Of a stretch of 64,000 nucleotides of DNA, positions 1 through 9,207 are shown piece by piece (the stretch's first letter is position 1; each line of letters begins with the position of its first letter). The position numbers and the translations under genes are program-made. This DNA comes from Mycobacterium spongiae (lineage in GTDB: Bacteria; Actinomycetota; Actinomycetes; Mycobacteriales; Mycobacteriaceae): the NCBI RefSeq assembly GCF_018278905.1, contig NZ_CP046600.1, positions 4,464,001 to 4,528,000 of the forward strand, written 5' to 3'. The notes beneath the pieces are model-generated. The model did no database searches and was not told the DNA's origin. It saw only the letters and a program-made list of their open reading frames with translations.

Positions 1-2463
1 CCAGTGGAACGGCATATGCAGGATGTGCTGCCAGATAAGGATCGATATTCCGAGGGCGGAACCCAGTGAGCCCGCGACCGTCCCGACAATGACTGCGGCG
101 GCGACGACGCTACTGGTGATGGTCAGCACTATCACGAAGATGAGGCACAGCGACGCTACGACGGCAATCATGAGGTCGTAAGTGGCGCGATCATGGATAT
201 CTTTGTAGGTCGATGCCGCCCCGGCCAGGTAAATGCGTGCGGTCACTAGCGGGGTTCCCTTCACGGCATCGTCGGCGGCATACAAAATCGGGTCGATATG
301 CGACATTCCTTCGAGGCTGGCCGGTTCGCCTTTGTGGGTGATGATAAATCGCGCTGACTTGCCGTCGGGGGACAAGAAGTGCGTCAGGCCACGTTGGAAA
401 TCTGGATTGTCGAAAGTTTCAGGTGGTAGATAGAACGAATCATCATTCTTAGCCGCGTCGAACGCTTGACCCATAGCTGAAACGTTCCGGGTGACGTCCT
501 CCATTTGAGTGACAAGTCCCGCGAAGGTGCTTGCCATTGTTTGAGAAATGCTCTTCACGGCCCGCATCGTCGCGATCATTTGCGGCAACTGGGCGAGGAG
601 TTGAGGCTGGATGACGTCGACTTGATCAAGGTTATGGACGAGATTGCCGACATCCTCGCTGAGTCTGTCGACGCCATCAAGGCCGTCCAGCAAAGAGCGC
701 AGCGACCAGCAAATGGGAATGGCAGAACAATGGCGTTCCCAGTAGAAGTAACTGCGTATCGGTCGCCAGGTATCGTCGAAGTCAGCGAGATGATCTCGGA
801 GCTCGTTGGTGTTGACCTGCATCGTCTTGGCGTCAGCGTCCATGTCATGCACGACGTCGGTGAGTTGTCGCATCAAGCTGTCGATGCGCTCGGTGATGTC
901 GATCATGTGTTGCAGTTCATCGGTTATTCTTCGCATATCGGCGACGCTGTCTTTGAGGAGCTTTAGGTTCTGAATAGTCATGGTGCCTTGGAGCCCTATT
1001 TGAAACGGGATCGAACTATGGTCGATCGGAGTGCCCAACGGTCTGGTAATGGTTTGCGTCCTCGCGACGCCAGGACTGTGAAATACGCGTTTGGCGATTC
1101 TATCCAGTACCAGCATGTCTGTTGGGTTGCGCAGGTCGTGATCGGCCCCGATCATCAGCAGCTCGGGTGCCAGGCGGGCTTGTGGAAAATGTCGTTCGGC
1201 GGCGTTGTAACCAATGTTGGATGGCGCGTCGCGGGGGATATAAAACCGATCGTTGTAGTTAGCGTGATATTTTGGCAAGGAGAGCAGCCCGATCGCCATT
1301 ACCAGGGTCGCTGCGACCAATACCGGGACAGGCCATCGAACGACAACGGTGCCGGTCCGTCGCCAAAACCGGGTCCTCTGTGGTCGTCTGGACTCGAGGA
1401 ACCCGAATCGGCTCGCGACGGTGATTATGGCCGGAGCGAGGCTCAAGGAGGCCAGGATCACCATGAGCAAACCGATCACGCTGGGCAATCCAGGGTTGCT
1501 CAAGTAGGGAAGCCTGGTAAAGGTTAGGCAGAACATCGCCCCGGCGATGGTCAGTCCTGAACCCAGGACCACGTGGCTTGTCCCGTGAAACATGGTGTAG
1601 TACGCAGCTTCCCGGTCCTCGCCAGCTGCGCGTGCTTCCTGAAAGCGCCCGATAAGAAAGATGAGATAGTCGACGGACGTCGCTATCGTCAACGCCACGA
1701 GGGCACTGACGCCGAAACTCGACAAGCCGAGGATTCTGTGCGTGGCCAGGGCAGATATCACACCCCGGACCGCAACCAGCTCGATCCCGACAGTAAACAG
1801 CACGATAAGGACTGTCGCGATAGAGCGGTATGCGGCTAACAGCGTGATTGCGATCACCAAAAAGGTGATGCCGGTAATCCTTTTCAGGCTACGGTCGGCG
1901 TAATCACGTCGATCCGTGGACAGCGGACCCGTGCCGGTCACATAAGCCTTGATCCCCGGAGGCGGCGGCACGCTGTCCACAATGCGTTGGACTGCAGCAG
2001 CAGACTCGTTGGCCTCCACGCCGCCCTGATCGCCAGCAAGATACAGCTCGACATAAGCAGCTTTGCCGTCGGAGCTCTGCGACCCTGCCGCTGTGAGGGT
2101 ATCGCCCCAGAAGTCATCGATATGCTGGATATGCGCCTTGTCTTCTGAGAGTCTCTCGATCAGAGTGTCGTAGAACCGGCGCGCCTCATCACCAAGCCTG
2201 TCCCTGCCCTCCAACACAATCATCGCTGTGGTGTTGGAGTCGAATTGCTGAAAATCCTTGCCGATGCGCTTCATGGCGATCAGCGACGGAGCTTCCTCTG
2301 GAGCGAGAGACACTGAATGGTTCTTGGCGGCAACATCTAGCTGTGGCACAAAGACATTCACGGCGACGGCCAGTGCCAGCCAAAACAGAATGACCGGCAG
2401 CGACAACGACCGAACTATCCGCGCGGCGGCGTTGGGGAACCCAGACGCATGTTCGGTACTCAC
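1..2463 (-). CDS. MmpL-family RND lipid transporter, 3' end cut by window edge
   Basis: Reading the minus strand from the GTG at 2463 gives about 821 uninterrupted codons that run off the left edge, so about 140 C-terminal residues of a usual 960-residue MmpL are missing. Family hallmarks are visible: an N-terminal transmembrane helix, a first periplasmic loop with the [12 protein letters not shown] segment, [12 protein letters not shown], a central membrane bundle with the [15 protein letters not shown] segment carrying the conserved Asp-Tyr pair of the proton relay, and the YYTMFHGT motif, then a second large loop rich in charged heptad-like helices. MmpL proteins export lipids or siderophores across the inner membrane using proton motive force. 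The start overlaps the stop of the MmpS-like gene by four bases (GTGA), so the two are translationally coupled. The substrate cannot be told from sequence. The gene looks more AT-rich than the core genes further right (not computed). Confidence 0.9.
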   Translation of the reverse strand, partial: MSTEHASGFPNAAARIVRSLSLPVILFWLALAVAVNVFVPQLDVAAKNHSVSLAPEEAPSLIAMKRIGKDFQQFDSNTTAMIVLEGRDRLGDEARRFYDTLIERLSEDKAHIQHIDDFWGDTLTAAGSQSSDGKAAYVELYLAGDQGGVEANESAAAVQRIVDSVPPPPGIKAYVTGTGPLSTDRRDYADRSLKRITGITFLVIAITLLAAYRSIATVLIVLFTVGIELVAVRGVISALATHRILGLSSFGVSALVALTIATSVDYLIFLIGRFQEARAAGEDREAAYYTMFHGTSHVVLGSGLTIAGAMFCLTFTRLPYLSNPGLPSVIGLLMVILASLSLAPAIITVASRFGFLESRRPQRTRFWRRTGTVVVRWPVPVLVAATLVMAIGLLSLPKYHANYNDRFYIPRDAPSNIGYNAAERHFPQARLAPELLMIGADHDLRNPTDMLVLDRIAKRVFHSPGVARTQTITRPLGTPIDHSSIPFQIGLQGTMTIQNLKLLKDSVADMRRITDELQHMIDITERIDSLMRQLTDVVHDMDADAKTMQVNTNELRDHLADFDDTWRPIRSYFYWERHCSAIPICWSLRSLLDGLDGVDRLSEDVGNLVHNLDQVDVIQPQLLAQLPQMIATMRAVKSISQTMASTFAGLVTQMEDVTRNVSAMGQAFDAAKNDDSFYLPPETFDNPDFQRGLTHFLSPDGKSARFIITHKGEPASLEGMSHIDPILYAADDAVKGTPLVTARIYLAGAASTYKDIHDRATYDLMIAVVASLCLIFVIVLTITSSVVAAAVIVGTVAGSLGSALGISILIWQHILHMPFHW

Positions 2464-3416
2464 GCGGACTTCACCAAGCACGTGGTCAGAGCATGATGAG
2501 CTGACACGAAACGCTCATCGCGGGTCACGCCATTGACCGTGATCCGACAACCCAAGGTCTTACTGTCGCTCTGTGCCACCACGTTGGCTACCACCGAGGT
2601 CAGCGTGGTCACGATCGCAAGCGACCACGGTAGGGCTACCCCATCGAGCTGGTGTGGCTGGGCTTCAGCATCGAGATAGTTGATGCCAGCGACCTTGCCC
2701 GGCGGGCCCAGGATCTCGTAGAGAATGCGCTTAGGGTTGAACGAGACAATGGTGTCGGGCTCGCCGGAGCCTGACACACTTTGACGGAATCCGAGTGTCT
2801 CGTGCAGCCGCAAGACGATGACGGCCGCAACTGCCACAACGAGGACCCCGATCAGCGGTGTCGAAATGCGTCCGATCAGGCCGATCCCGGTTTGACGTGG
2901 CAATTTGCGGTCTGAAACCGCGAAGCGCGAAATGCCAGGCGGTCGTTGCGATCCGGAATCCGCTGTTGTGTCGGGGACTGCACCTTCCTGCGCTCTCTGC
3001 GCTTTCCGGTCTTGCACGAGTAGCCCGTGACCGTAGATGAAGAACAAAACGGTACCAATGAGCACCGACGGTGCCATCGCCGCCACGACGTGCGGCGTGC
3101 CCATCAGGAAGTGGCCCACCGCGAGCCACACCACCAACACCATCGACGTCACGGAAGGAGCAACCACCGAACCCGCCAGAGGACTTGCCGACCAGCGATA
3201 CAGGCGCTCGAGCACCGAAACCAGCACCAGCGTGGCGATGAAAGACAGGATTGCCTGCGTCATGCCCGCATGCAGGGCCACCGCCGAGCCATAGTGATGA
3301 TGGGCGAACGCGGCCCAGCCGCCGTACGCGGCTGCGGAAACCAGCGCGATCAATATCGGCCGACCATGGCGTAACAGCCACCGGCGTGCGACAAGAACGC
3401 TCATTGAGCTACCCAC
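2460..3416 (-). CDS. MmpS-family accessory protein with extra N-terminal membrane domain
   Basis: The 318-residue product is more than twice the usual MmpS length of about 140-150. Residues about 180-318 are a typical MmpS: one transmembrane helix ([18 protein letters not shown]) followed by the exported beta domain with [32 protein letters not shown] and the C-terminal pattern GCRITVNG...DER. The N-terminal 140 residues hold about four hydrophobic helices (for example [17 protein letters not shown] and [14 protein letters not shown]) ending in a charged linker, a domain I do not recognise by name. MmpS proteins assist a partner MmpL in export; coupling by a GTGA overlap to the MmpL downstream supports a pair. 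The start used is GTG 3416; ATG 3404 is an equally acceptable alternative with little Shine-Dalgarno evidence for either. A fusion of two ancestral genes is my inference. Confidence 0.85.
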   Translation of the reverse strand: MGSSMSVLVARRWLLRHGRPILIALVSAAAYGGWAAFAHHHYGSAVALHAGMTQAILSFIATLVLVSVLERLYRWSASPLAGSVVAPSVTSMVLVVWLAVGHFLMGTPHVVAAMAPSVLIGTVLFFIYGHGLLVQDRKAQRAQEGAVPDTTADSGSQRPPGISRFAVSDRKLPRQTGIGLIGRISTPLIGVLVVAVAAVIVLRLHETLGFRQSVSGSGEPDTIVSFNPKRILYEILGPPGKVAGINYLDAEAQPHQLDGVALPWSLAIVTTLTSVVANVVAQSDSKTLGCRITVNGVTRDERFVSAHHALTTCLVKSA

Positions 3417-3467
3417 GTGCTCTCAGAACGATCGCGCCGGTTGTACAACGCTCTTGTTGCCCGAGTT

Positions 3468-3857
3468 TCACTGGTCGTTGCCGCCGATCCCGCCGCCGCC
3501 CCCGGCACCGCCGGCACCGCCGGCACCGCCGTTGACCCCGTCGTTGGGAGAGCCATCGTCGCCCGGAGAGCCGGGTTCGCCTGGGAATTCAACGCCGTCG
3601 AAATCTGCGGTGCCGCCCGTTCCGCCGGTTCCGCCAGCGCCGCCGGTCCCAACGGTGCCACCTCGGCCGAATTCCAGGCCGTATGCGGCAAACAGGTTCG
3701 CGATGTTGGCGCACATTTCGTCGCCGGCAGCTGCCAGCAGGCCCGAAATTGGTCCTGCCGCAGCGGCATTGGCCGCCCTGATTGCCGAGCCAATGCCCTC
3801 GATATCCGCCGCAACCGCTGCCATGACCGGTGGCGCCGCAACCAGAAACGCCATCAT
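3468..3857 (-). CDS. Short PE_PGRS-like protein with shortened PE domain
   Basis: From the ATG pair at 3857/3854, preceded by GGAAGG, the product is about 128 residues. It opens like a PE domain (MAFLVAAPPVMAAVAADIEG, then IRAANAAAAGPISGLLAAAGDE) but switches after LFAAYGLEF, near residue 58, into Gly-rich triplets ([28 protein letters not shown]). The second half of the usual 95-residue PE helical hairpin is missing. PE_PGRS proteins are exported by type VII (ESX-5) systems and sit at the cell surface; with half of the PE hairpin lost, export competence is doubtful. Its upstream sequence recurs in front of the remnant at 5.3-5.95 kb. It may be an internally deleted gene that is still open, or a pseudogene without stops. 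Confidence 0.65.
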   Translation of the reverse strand: MMAFLVAAPPVMAAVAADIEGIGSAIRAANAAAAGPISGLLAAAGDEMCANIANLFAAYGLEFGRGGTVGTGGAGGTGGTGGTADFDGVEFPGEPGSPGDDGSPNDGVNGGAGGAGGAGGGGGIGGNDQ

Positions 3858-3888
3858 CGCCGTCCTTCCCATCGCCAAACCAGATCGC

Positions 3889-3933
3889 ATTTACGGGCGT
3901 ATCCGATACGGCCTGCTGTATGTACTGATATAA
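3889..3933 (-). repeat. Copy 1 of duplicated PE_PGRS upstream block
   Basis: On the minus strand this block reads TTATATCAGTACAT, 15 variable bases, GGATACG, two variable bases, then GTAAAT. The same three blocks at the same spacing occur at 5920-5964. Here the block lies 32-76 bases upstream of the PE start codon, so it is probably promoter/5' leader sequence of this gene copy. The 14-mer and the matched spacing make chance unlikely. Confidence 0.7.
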
Positions 3934-4041
3934 CCATAGCTGGTTCCCGTCGAACCCGAGACCCTGGAACCGCGTAAACCGATACCCGCCGCTACCACCC
4001 TGGTGCGGACGGCGGGTCCGGGATTGGAGGAACGTGAAAAC

Positions 4042-4239
4042 ATGGCCAAGGGCTGGCATCAGTTCACACTGGCGCTGGAATCGTCGGCCCGCTCCAGCGG
4101 GACAACGGTGGTGAAGGCGCCGGCAGCGTTTACCTCGCAACGCTGCCTATTGACCGGACTAACCGACGAGACACCGCACGATCTGCCCGACTTTTCGGCG
4201 GCCGACGGTAGTCGTCGATGGCATGGTGCTATCGCATGA
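4042..4239 (+). pseudogene. Degraded TnpB/OrfB-like transposon protein fragment
   Basis: About 65 codons. The stretch GWHQFTLALESSARSSGTT followed by VVKAPAAFTSQRC resembles the C-terminal RuvC/zinc-finger part of TnpB (IS200/IS605 and IS607 families), where a GW-x-x-F helix precedes VV-x-V-x-x-x-FTSQ-x-C and a CxxC knuckle. Here the second knuckle cysteine is lost (CLLTG where CSACG is usual) and the rest of the protein is absent. A GGAGGA lies about 10 bases before the ATG, but no functional protein is expected. The assignment rests on motif resemblance only. Confidence 0.45.
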
Positions 4240-4337
4240 CGAGGCGGAAGGAGATTAGCGCTCTAGCTCTAGCTAGCTCAGCGCTTCGAGCAGCGCGGCG
4301 ACACGACTTGCCAAATTCCCGTGTCGAGGAAAGACTG

Positions 4338-4910
4338 GTGGTTGCCCAATCTGGATCTGCGGGTCAAACTCCGTTGTCGGAGTCGCCGCCAAACGTCAAC
4401 CCGTACCATCGCCGGAACCTGTACGGCGCATTCGCAGCGACTGTGGGCATTGTCGTCGGCAGCATGGCCCCGTGGGCAGATCGATCAGCGATTTACGCCG
4501 CAGGTGTGGGCCTTGAACCCGCGAATTGGCGTGTGGCGGCGTTGATCCTCGGCGCCGTGTCGGGTGTTGCCCTGCTCATCGTGCTGTTCTGGGCCAGGAA
4601 CGCGTTCTGGCCGCGTTGGGCTCTTCCGCTCACATGGAGCGTGTTTGTCGCTGGGGCGGCGTGTTTGACCGCCGGGGTAATCAGCATCACCAGGGTGATG
4701 ACGGCCAACGTAGCGGCGTGCTCCCATTTCGTGATCGATCAACACGTAGCGGAGTGCTCTGATATCCCAATTCCGGGTGTTGGATGGGGGCTTTGGCTTG
4801 TCGGGTTTTCCTCCGCAGCGTGGTGCGTGACTGCGCTAGTAGTGGCGGTCCAACTCACCAAAACGGATCACCAAACACGACGCAGCGCGGGCAAGCCGCG
4901 TCCTGGGTGA
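4338..4910 (+). CDS. Four-helix hypothetical membrane protein
   Basis: The open frame extends upstream to 4218, but GTG 4338 has a good ribosome-binding site (GAGGAAAG at 4326-4333), giving 190 residues. Four hydrophobic segments are apparent: AFAATVGIVVGSMAPWA, VAALILGAVSGVALLIVLFW, ALPLTWSVFVAGAACLTAGV and WGLWLVGFSSAAWCVTALVV. Between helices three and four is a loop with two cysteines (VAACSHFVIDQHVAECSD) that could form an extracytoplasmic disulfide. The helix and loop layout resembles small mycobacterial membrane proteins of unknown function; I do not recognise a named family. It is bordered by transposon and PE_PGRS debris, so it is probably accessory. Confidence 0.65.
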   Translation: MVAQSGSAGQTPLSESPPNVNPYHRRNLYGAFAATVGIVVGSMAPWADRSAIYAAGVGLEPANWRVAALILGAVSGVALLIVLFWARNAFWPRWALPLTWSVFVAGAACLTAGVISITRVMTANVAACSHFVIDQHVAECSDIPIPGVGWGLWLVGFSSAAWCVTALVVAVQLTKTDHQTRRSAGKPRPG

Positions 4911-5167
4911 GCCCAAGATTGCCGAGTCACGTCCCGTGGCGTGGTGTAAATCGAGCGGGCGTTTCGCCTGAGGCTCTGCGGGGTTTCCACTATGCCGTGA
5001 TTGCGGCGTGGACGGCAACGGGACAGCGCAGTGCCAGTTTTCGGGCAAGGACATCGCTAACGAACCGCATCGCACAAAACCAGGCGTTGATCCATCTGAT
5101 GAAATATGCGGCACTTTCACATGCATAACAGAGGTTATCCATTTTCTTGTCAGGAAGAGGCGATGTT

Positions 5168-5308
5168 GTGGTCTTGGTTATCGTGGCGATGCTGCTTTGG
5201 CCAACCTCGCTAGCAGGCAAGACCGTAGCTTCGCGCGATCTAGGCGTCCGAATCGTCATCGGACACACCCGGCTGATCGACGCCATACAAAGTCCATTGC
5301 GCAAGTGA
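5168..5308 (+). CDS. Possible 46-residue membrane-anchored ORF or gene fragment
   Basis: GTG 5168 lies close behind GGAAGAGG (5153-5160) and opens a frame beginning VVLVIVAMLLWPTSLAG, a hydrophobic anchor followed by a basic tail, closing at 5308. It resembles only the N-terminal anchor of larger membrane proteins, such as type II/Tad-like components. It could be a small protein, a truncated gene, or chance. The flanking 4911-5167 holds no gene I can support. Confidence 0.25.
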   Translation: MVLVIVAMLLWPTSLAGKTVASRDLGVRIVIGHTRLIDAIQSPLRK

Positions 5309-5953
5309 GCGAGTCAGCACCTCGAGGGGAGGGGCATCGGCAAGGGTCAAATAGGAAATAGGGGTCGTCACCAGGCCGGAAATGCACTTGAAAGCCTTGC
5401 GCTTCATCGGCATCGAGAGCAGCGGTCACCTCATCGCCATTGATCGGTGTGGCGGCGGGGATGCACTGCATAGACGCCACCGATGGTCAACTCACGCCCG
5501 TCGACAACCACGACGAACGGTCCAGCCGGGGTGGACGCGTCGGGCAAAGCTAGCTCATGACCGTTCCAGGCAAACGCAGGGTCTGGGCTGTCCCGCGCGA
5601 CGGTGATGGCGTAGCTACCCCGGCGTGCCAGGCGCGCCAAAGAGCTGCCCGCCAGCCCCGCCGGCCCACCGGTGCCCCACAGCCCGGCGGCGCCACCGAC
5701 ACCCCCGCTGCCGCCGGTCGCGCACGTGGGGCCGGCCGCAACGCCGATGCCGCCGGTCCCGCCCATGCCGCCGGCGCTGCCGTTGCCGTCCAGCCATCCG
5801 CCATGCCCACCAGCGCCGCCCGCCCCGCCGGCCGCCTCGGCGGCCGGGCTGAAGCCGGCCCCGCCGTTGCCGATCAGGCCGGCATCCCCACCACGACCCG
5901 GCCCACGGCTCGGTGCAGTATTTACTTCCGTATCCTGTGCAATCCTTTCCATG
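5256..5953 (-). pseudogene. PE_PGRS remnant lacking its PE domain, frameshifted near the 3' end
   Basis: The minus strand encodes Gly-rich PGRS sequence ([48 protein letters not shown]) followed by a non-repetitive C-terminal part (AWNGHELALPDAS, then VVVDGRELTIGGVYA). The first frame stops at 5431, but a neighbouring frame continues with CIPAATPINGDEVTAALDAD and HFRPGDDPYFLFDP to 5256, indicating a one-base indel near 5463-5470. No PE domain precedes the PGRS part; instead the copied upstream block at 5920-5964 runs directly into it. It looks like a duplicate of a PE_PGRS gene that lost the PE segment by internal deletion. Confidence 0.6.
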
Positions 5954-5964
5954 TACTGATATAA
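5920..5964 (-). repeat. Copy 2 of duplicated PE_PGRS upstream block
   Basis: This matches the block at 3889-3933 in all three conserved parts (TTATATCAGTACAT, GGATACG, GTAAAT) with identical spacing, while the bases between differ. Here it is followed immediately by PGRS coding sequence and not by a PE start. Confidence 0.7.
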
Positions 5965-6095
5965 ACAGTGACGGCGGCACGCAGGCGGGCGGTCTCGAAG
6001 TCTCGGGCAAGAACCGGGTACGTGCACTCAGAAGAATGGAGGAGCGTCATGAACTACTCGTTGGACAGCGGTGGACGTGTTGTGAAGAGGCTGTG

Positions 6096-6628
6096 ATGTT
6101 GTTTGTTACGGCGGCCCCGGAGACGGTGGCCGCGGCGGCAACCGATTTCGCCAGGATCGGTTCGGCGCTGAGCACGGCGAATGCGGGCGCGGCGGCCACG
6201 ACTACGCAGATCGTCGCCGCGGCCGAGGATGAGGTTTCGGCGGCGATCGCAGCGGTGTTTTCTGCCCACAGCCACGGCTACCAAGGGATCAGTACGCACG
6301 CGGCGGCGTCTCATGCCCGGTCTGTGCAGGCGTTGACCGCGGGCGCGGACGCCTATGCCAGCGCGAAAGCCGCCAGTGTCTCACCGTTGCATGGGGTGCT
6401 CAACGCCATCGACGGGCCCGTTCAGACGCTGACCGGGCGCCCGCTGATCGGCAACGGCGCACGCGGGGCTCCGGTGACGGCGGTGAAGGCGGCGTCAGCA
6501 CCACCGGGGCAGGCACGAGCGGCGCGACGGGCGGCACCGGCGGCACCGGCAGCACCGCCGGCAGCCCCAGCGCCGGCGGCAACAGCGGGCTCTTGGTGGG
6601 TGAAGATGGGCTCAACGGATTGGCGTAG
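6096..6628 (+). pseudogene. PE_PGRS gene with frameshift at the PE/PGRS junction
   Basis: ATG 6096 follows GAAGAGG at a spacing of five bases and opens a good PE domain ([40 protein letters not shown]) through the linker motif [11 protein letters not shown]. After about codon 126 this frame turns into Ala/Pro-rich shadow sequence. A neighbouring frame instead reads true PGRS ([20 protein letters not shown], then [12 protein letters not shown]) and stops at 6626-6628. A single indel near 6465-6475 would join them into a PE_PGRS of about 177 residues. A sequencing slip in the G/C-rich tract cannot be excluded. Confidence 0.65.
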
Positions 6629-6774
6629 CCGGGCCGGGCACCGCGTCGCCATATCTATCCGCCCCCAACATCGGGCCTCGCAGCCTCGGCCGTGGATTCC
6701 TAGCATTCGTGCGAATGAGCGAGTCCGCTCGCGTAGACAGTTCATCCGATCCGCCACCCAAGGATGCAAGAACC

Positions 6775-9207
6775 ATGGACAGCAAACTCATCGGGATGAT
6801 CAAGGACGTCGTCGATGCTGGCAAGCGACGCGGGTTGTTGCATCTCGACAGCAAGGATGAGGAGCTTGACGGACGGTCCATCACTCTTGACGGGCGACCC
6901 GTAACCTCCTTTTCCTCGTGCTCTTATCTGGGCCTGGAGTTCCATCCCGCGTTGGTCGATGGCGTGGCCGAAGCGGTGACACGGTACGGAACCCAGTTCT
7001 CCTGCTCGCGGGCCTACGTCTCGAACCCGCTCTATGCAGAGGTAGAGGCGCTACTGTCCGAGCTCTTCGGCGGGTACGCGTTGGTGACCCCTACCACCAC
7101 GCTTGGGCACCTGACGGCCCTGCCGGTTCTTGCTGACGAGCGGGACGCGATTGTGCTCGACCACCAAGTTCACCATTCCGTCCACCTCGGCGCCAACCAG
7201 GCCCGGGCGGGCGGGACCCGGGTAGAGCTAGTCCGCCATGATCACCTTGACCAGGCCTGTGACACCATCCGCCAACTGGCGAATCGTCATCGAACGGTGT
7301 GGTTCGGCCTCGACGGGGTGTACTCGATGTTCGGCGACATGGCCCCAACTCAGCTCCTCGAGGAGATCCTGGCCGTCGCGCCCAACGTGCGGCTTTACGT
7401 CGATGACGCCCATGGAATGTCGTGGACTGGGCGCCACGGGCGGGGCAGCTTCCTTAGCAGGTTCCCACTCAACGACCGTGTGGTGATCGCCACCTCCCTG
7501 AACAAAGGATTTGGCGCCGGCGGAGGCTGCTTGGTATTCAGCGATCCCGAAGAGCGGGATCTGGTACGGACCACCGGCGGTCCGCTGATATTCAGCGGAC
7601 CGATGCAACCACCGATGATGGGTGCCGTCCGAGCTGCCGCGCTCATTCATCTGAGCCCCGAAATTATCGGGCTACAAGCCGCCCTGCGGGCCGGGGTGGA
7701 CCGAGTCAACACACGGCTGTGCGATACCGGCCTGCCACCCATGGCCGTGAATGAGTCCCCGATCTTCTTCCTGCAGTGCGGGCTTCCGCGCGTCGTCTAC
7801 GAGGTCGCCAAGCGGATGCTCGACGATGGCCTGTATGTGAATTGCTCGGTGTTTCCTTCCGTCCCGATGAAACGCGGAGGCATTCGACTCAGCGTCACCG
7901 CGGCACACACCCTTGCTGAGATCGACCAGGCCATCGATCGACTGGCCTTCCATATCCCCGCGGTCCTGCGCGACTTCGGGGTCGCCGACGGTCAACTCGC
8001 CGATGACTTCGCGAACGCTATTCCGCGCGAAGCCGTCGCGGATACGCCGCCGGAAGGCAACGGATTACGGATGCAGAGCGCGACCTCAATTCACCAGATC
8101 GATCGCGCCACCTGGGACGCCGTTCTAGGAGCCGCAGCGCATTGCAGCTGGGACGCGATGGCGGCGGCCGAGGCGATCTATGGCGGCGAGAACGCTGCGC
8201 CCGAGCACCGTTGGCGTTTCCGCTATCTCGTTATCCGCGATCGGTCCGGGCAGGTAGTCGCCGCGACTTTCCTCACCGCGCTCCTGGCGAAGGACGACAT
8301 GCTCTCGGCCGAGGATGTGTCACGCGAGATTGAAGAGCGCCGGACGACAGATCCCTACTACCTTACGTCCAAAGTGATTATGGCCGGGTCCACCTTGTCG
8401 GAGGGGAATCACATCTATCTGGACCGCACCGGTCCCTGGCGCGACGCATTGCGAATGATTGTGGCCGCCGCTGAGGAGGAAGCCGAGCGCTGCGAAGCGA
8501 GCACGATCATGCTGCGCGACCTGCCCGATGGGGACACCGAAATGGACGCCTTCATGCTCGACGAAGGCTTCGCCAAGGTGCCGATCCTGGACACCCACAC
8601 GCTAACGCTCGACGGCGCCGACGAGAAAACCTGGTACGCCGGGCTCGACAAGAAGAAGCGCAACCAGCTACGCCCCGCTCTCGAGCACGTGGACGACACC
8701 GAGGTGAGCTTCCACGGTTCCGGCCTCGCGCCACTAACCACGGAGGAGACTGTGCACCTGCATGACCTCTTCGAACAACTTGCAGCAAGAAAGTTGCGGA
8801 TCAACGTTTTTCGGGTGCCCCCCAGCCTCCTGCCCGAAATGCTGCGCAACCCCGCATGGGAGCTGGGGGTTGTGCGGATTCGCACCGACGCCGCCGGCCC
8901 GCAGCAGCCGGTCGCGTTCTGGGCCGCGCACAAGCACGGCCATACCTACGCACCCTTGCTCTGTGGGCTAGACGACGCCTGGAGACACCGTGACATTTAC
9001 CGCTCGATGCTCCTCCAGATTGTTCGCCGAGCCCGTGCCCTCTCGATGCGCAAACTGCGGCTCGGTATGGACGGCGAGATAGAGAAGCGCCGCCTCGGCG
9101 CCCGCACCGAACGGATCTGCCTCTATGTGCGGACCAGCGATGACTATCACGGGGCACTCCTCAATGACACAGTCGCCGCGGTAGCCACCGGCCGGAAGAG
9201 CCACTAG
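6775..9207 (+). CDS. Alpha-oxoamine synthase fused to BioF2/FemAB-like GNAT acyltransferase
   Basis: ATG 6775 follows AAGGA (6760-6764) and gives 810 residues; in-frame ATG 6715 is an alternative. Residues about 1-415 are a PLP-dependent fold-type I alpha-oxoamine synthase (BioF, Kbl, serine palmitoyltransferase superfamily): the entry loop SFSSCSYLG, the PLP-stacking stretch [12 protein letters not shown], the Asp/His pair in [17 protein letters not shown], and Schiff-base Lys244 in [12 protein letters not shown]. Residues about 430-805 resemble the GNAT/FemAB-like domain of BioF2 type, with basic motif [16 protein letters not shown] and a C-terminal [15 protein letters not shown] strand-helix. 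Such synthases condense an amino acid with an acyl thioester with loss of CO2; the second domain could N-acylate the product. H37Rv Rv0032 (BioF2) has the reverse domain order. The gene is flanked by broken PE_PGRS genes and its end overlaps one of them. Substrate and product are unknown. Confidence 0.85.
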   Translation: MDSKLIGMIKDVVDAGKRRGLLHLDSKDEELDGRSITLDGRPVTSFSSCSYLGLEFHPALVDGVAEAVTRYGTQFSCSRAYVSNPLYAEVEALLSELFGGYALVTPTTTLGHLTALPVLADERDAIVLDHQVHHSVHLGANQARAGGTRVELVRHDHLDQACDTIRQLANRHRTVWFGLDGVYSMFGDMAPTQLLEEILAVAPNVRLYVDDAHGMSWTGRHGRGSFLSRFPLNDRVVIATSLNKGFGAGGGCLVFSDPEERDLVRTTGGPLIFSGPMQPPMMGAVRAAALIHLSPEIIGLQAALRAGVDRVNTRLCDTGLPPMAVNESPIFFLQCGLPRVVYEVAKRMLDDGLYVNCSVFPSVPMKRGGIRLSVTAAHTLAEIDQAIDRLAFHIPAVLRDFGVADGQLADDFANAIPREAVADTPPEGNGLRMQSATSIHQIDRATWDAVLGAAAHCSWDAMAAAEAIYGGENAAPEHRWRFRYLVIRDRSGQVVAATFLTALLAKDDMLSAEDVSREIEERRTTDPYYLTSKVIMAGSTLSEGNHIYLDRTGPWRDALRMIVAAAEEEAERCEASTIMLRDLPDGDTEMDAFMLDEGFAKVPILDTHTLTLDGADEKTWYAGLDKKKRNQLRPALEHVDDTEVSFHGSGLAPLTTEETVHLHDLFEQLAARKLRINVFRVPPSLLPEMLRNPAWELGVVRIRTDAAGPQQPVAFWAAHKHGHTYAPLLCGLDDAWRHRDIYRSMLLQIVRRARALSMRKLRLGMDGEIEKRRLGARTERICLYVRTSDDYHGALLNDTVAAVATGRKSH

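Noticed and set aside
233..1839. Several plus-strand open frames in the first 2 kb
   Set aside because: They are antisense shadows of the minus-strand MmpL gene, which is open throughout and matches the family along its length.
3417..3977. Overlapping plus-strand frames over the short PE_PGRS gene
   Set aside because: Pro/Arg-rich complements of Gly-rich repeats without ribosome-binding sites.
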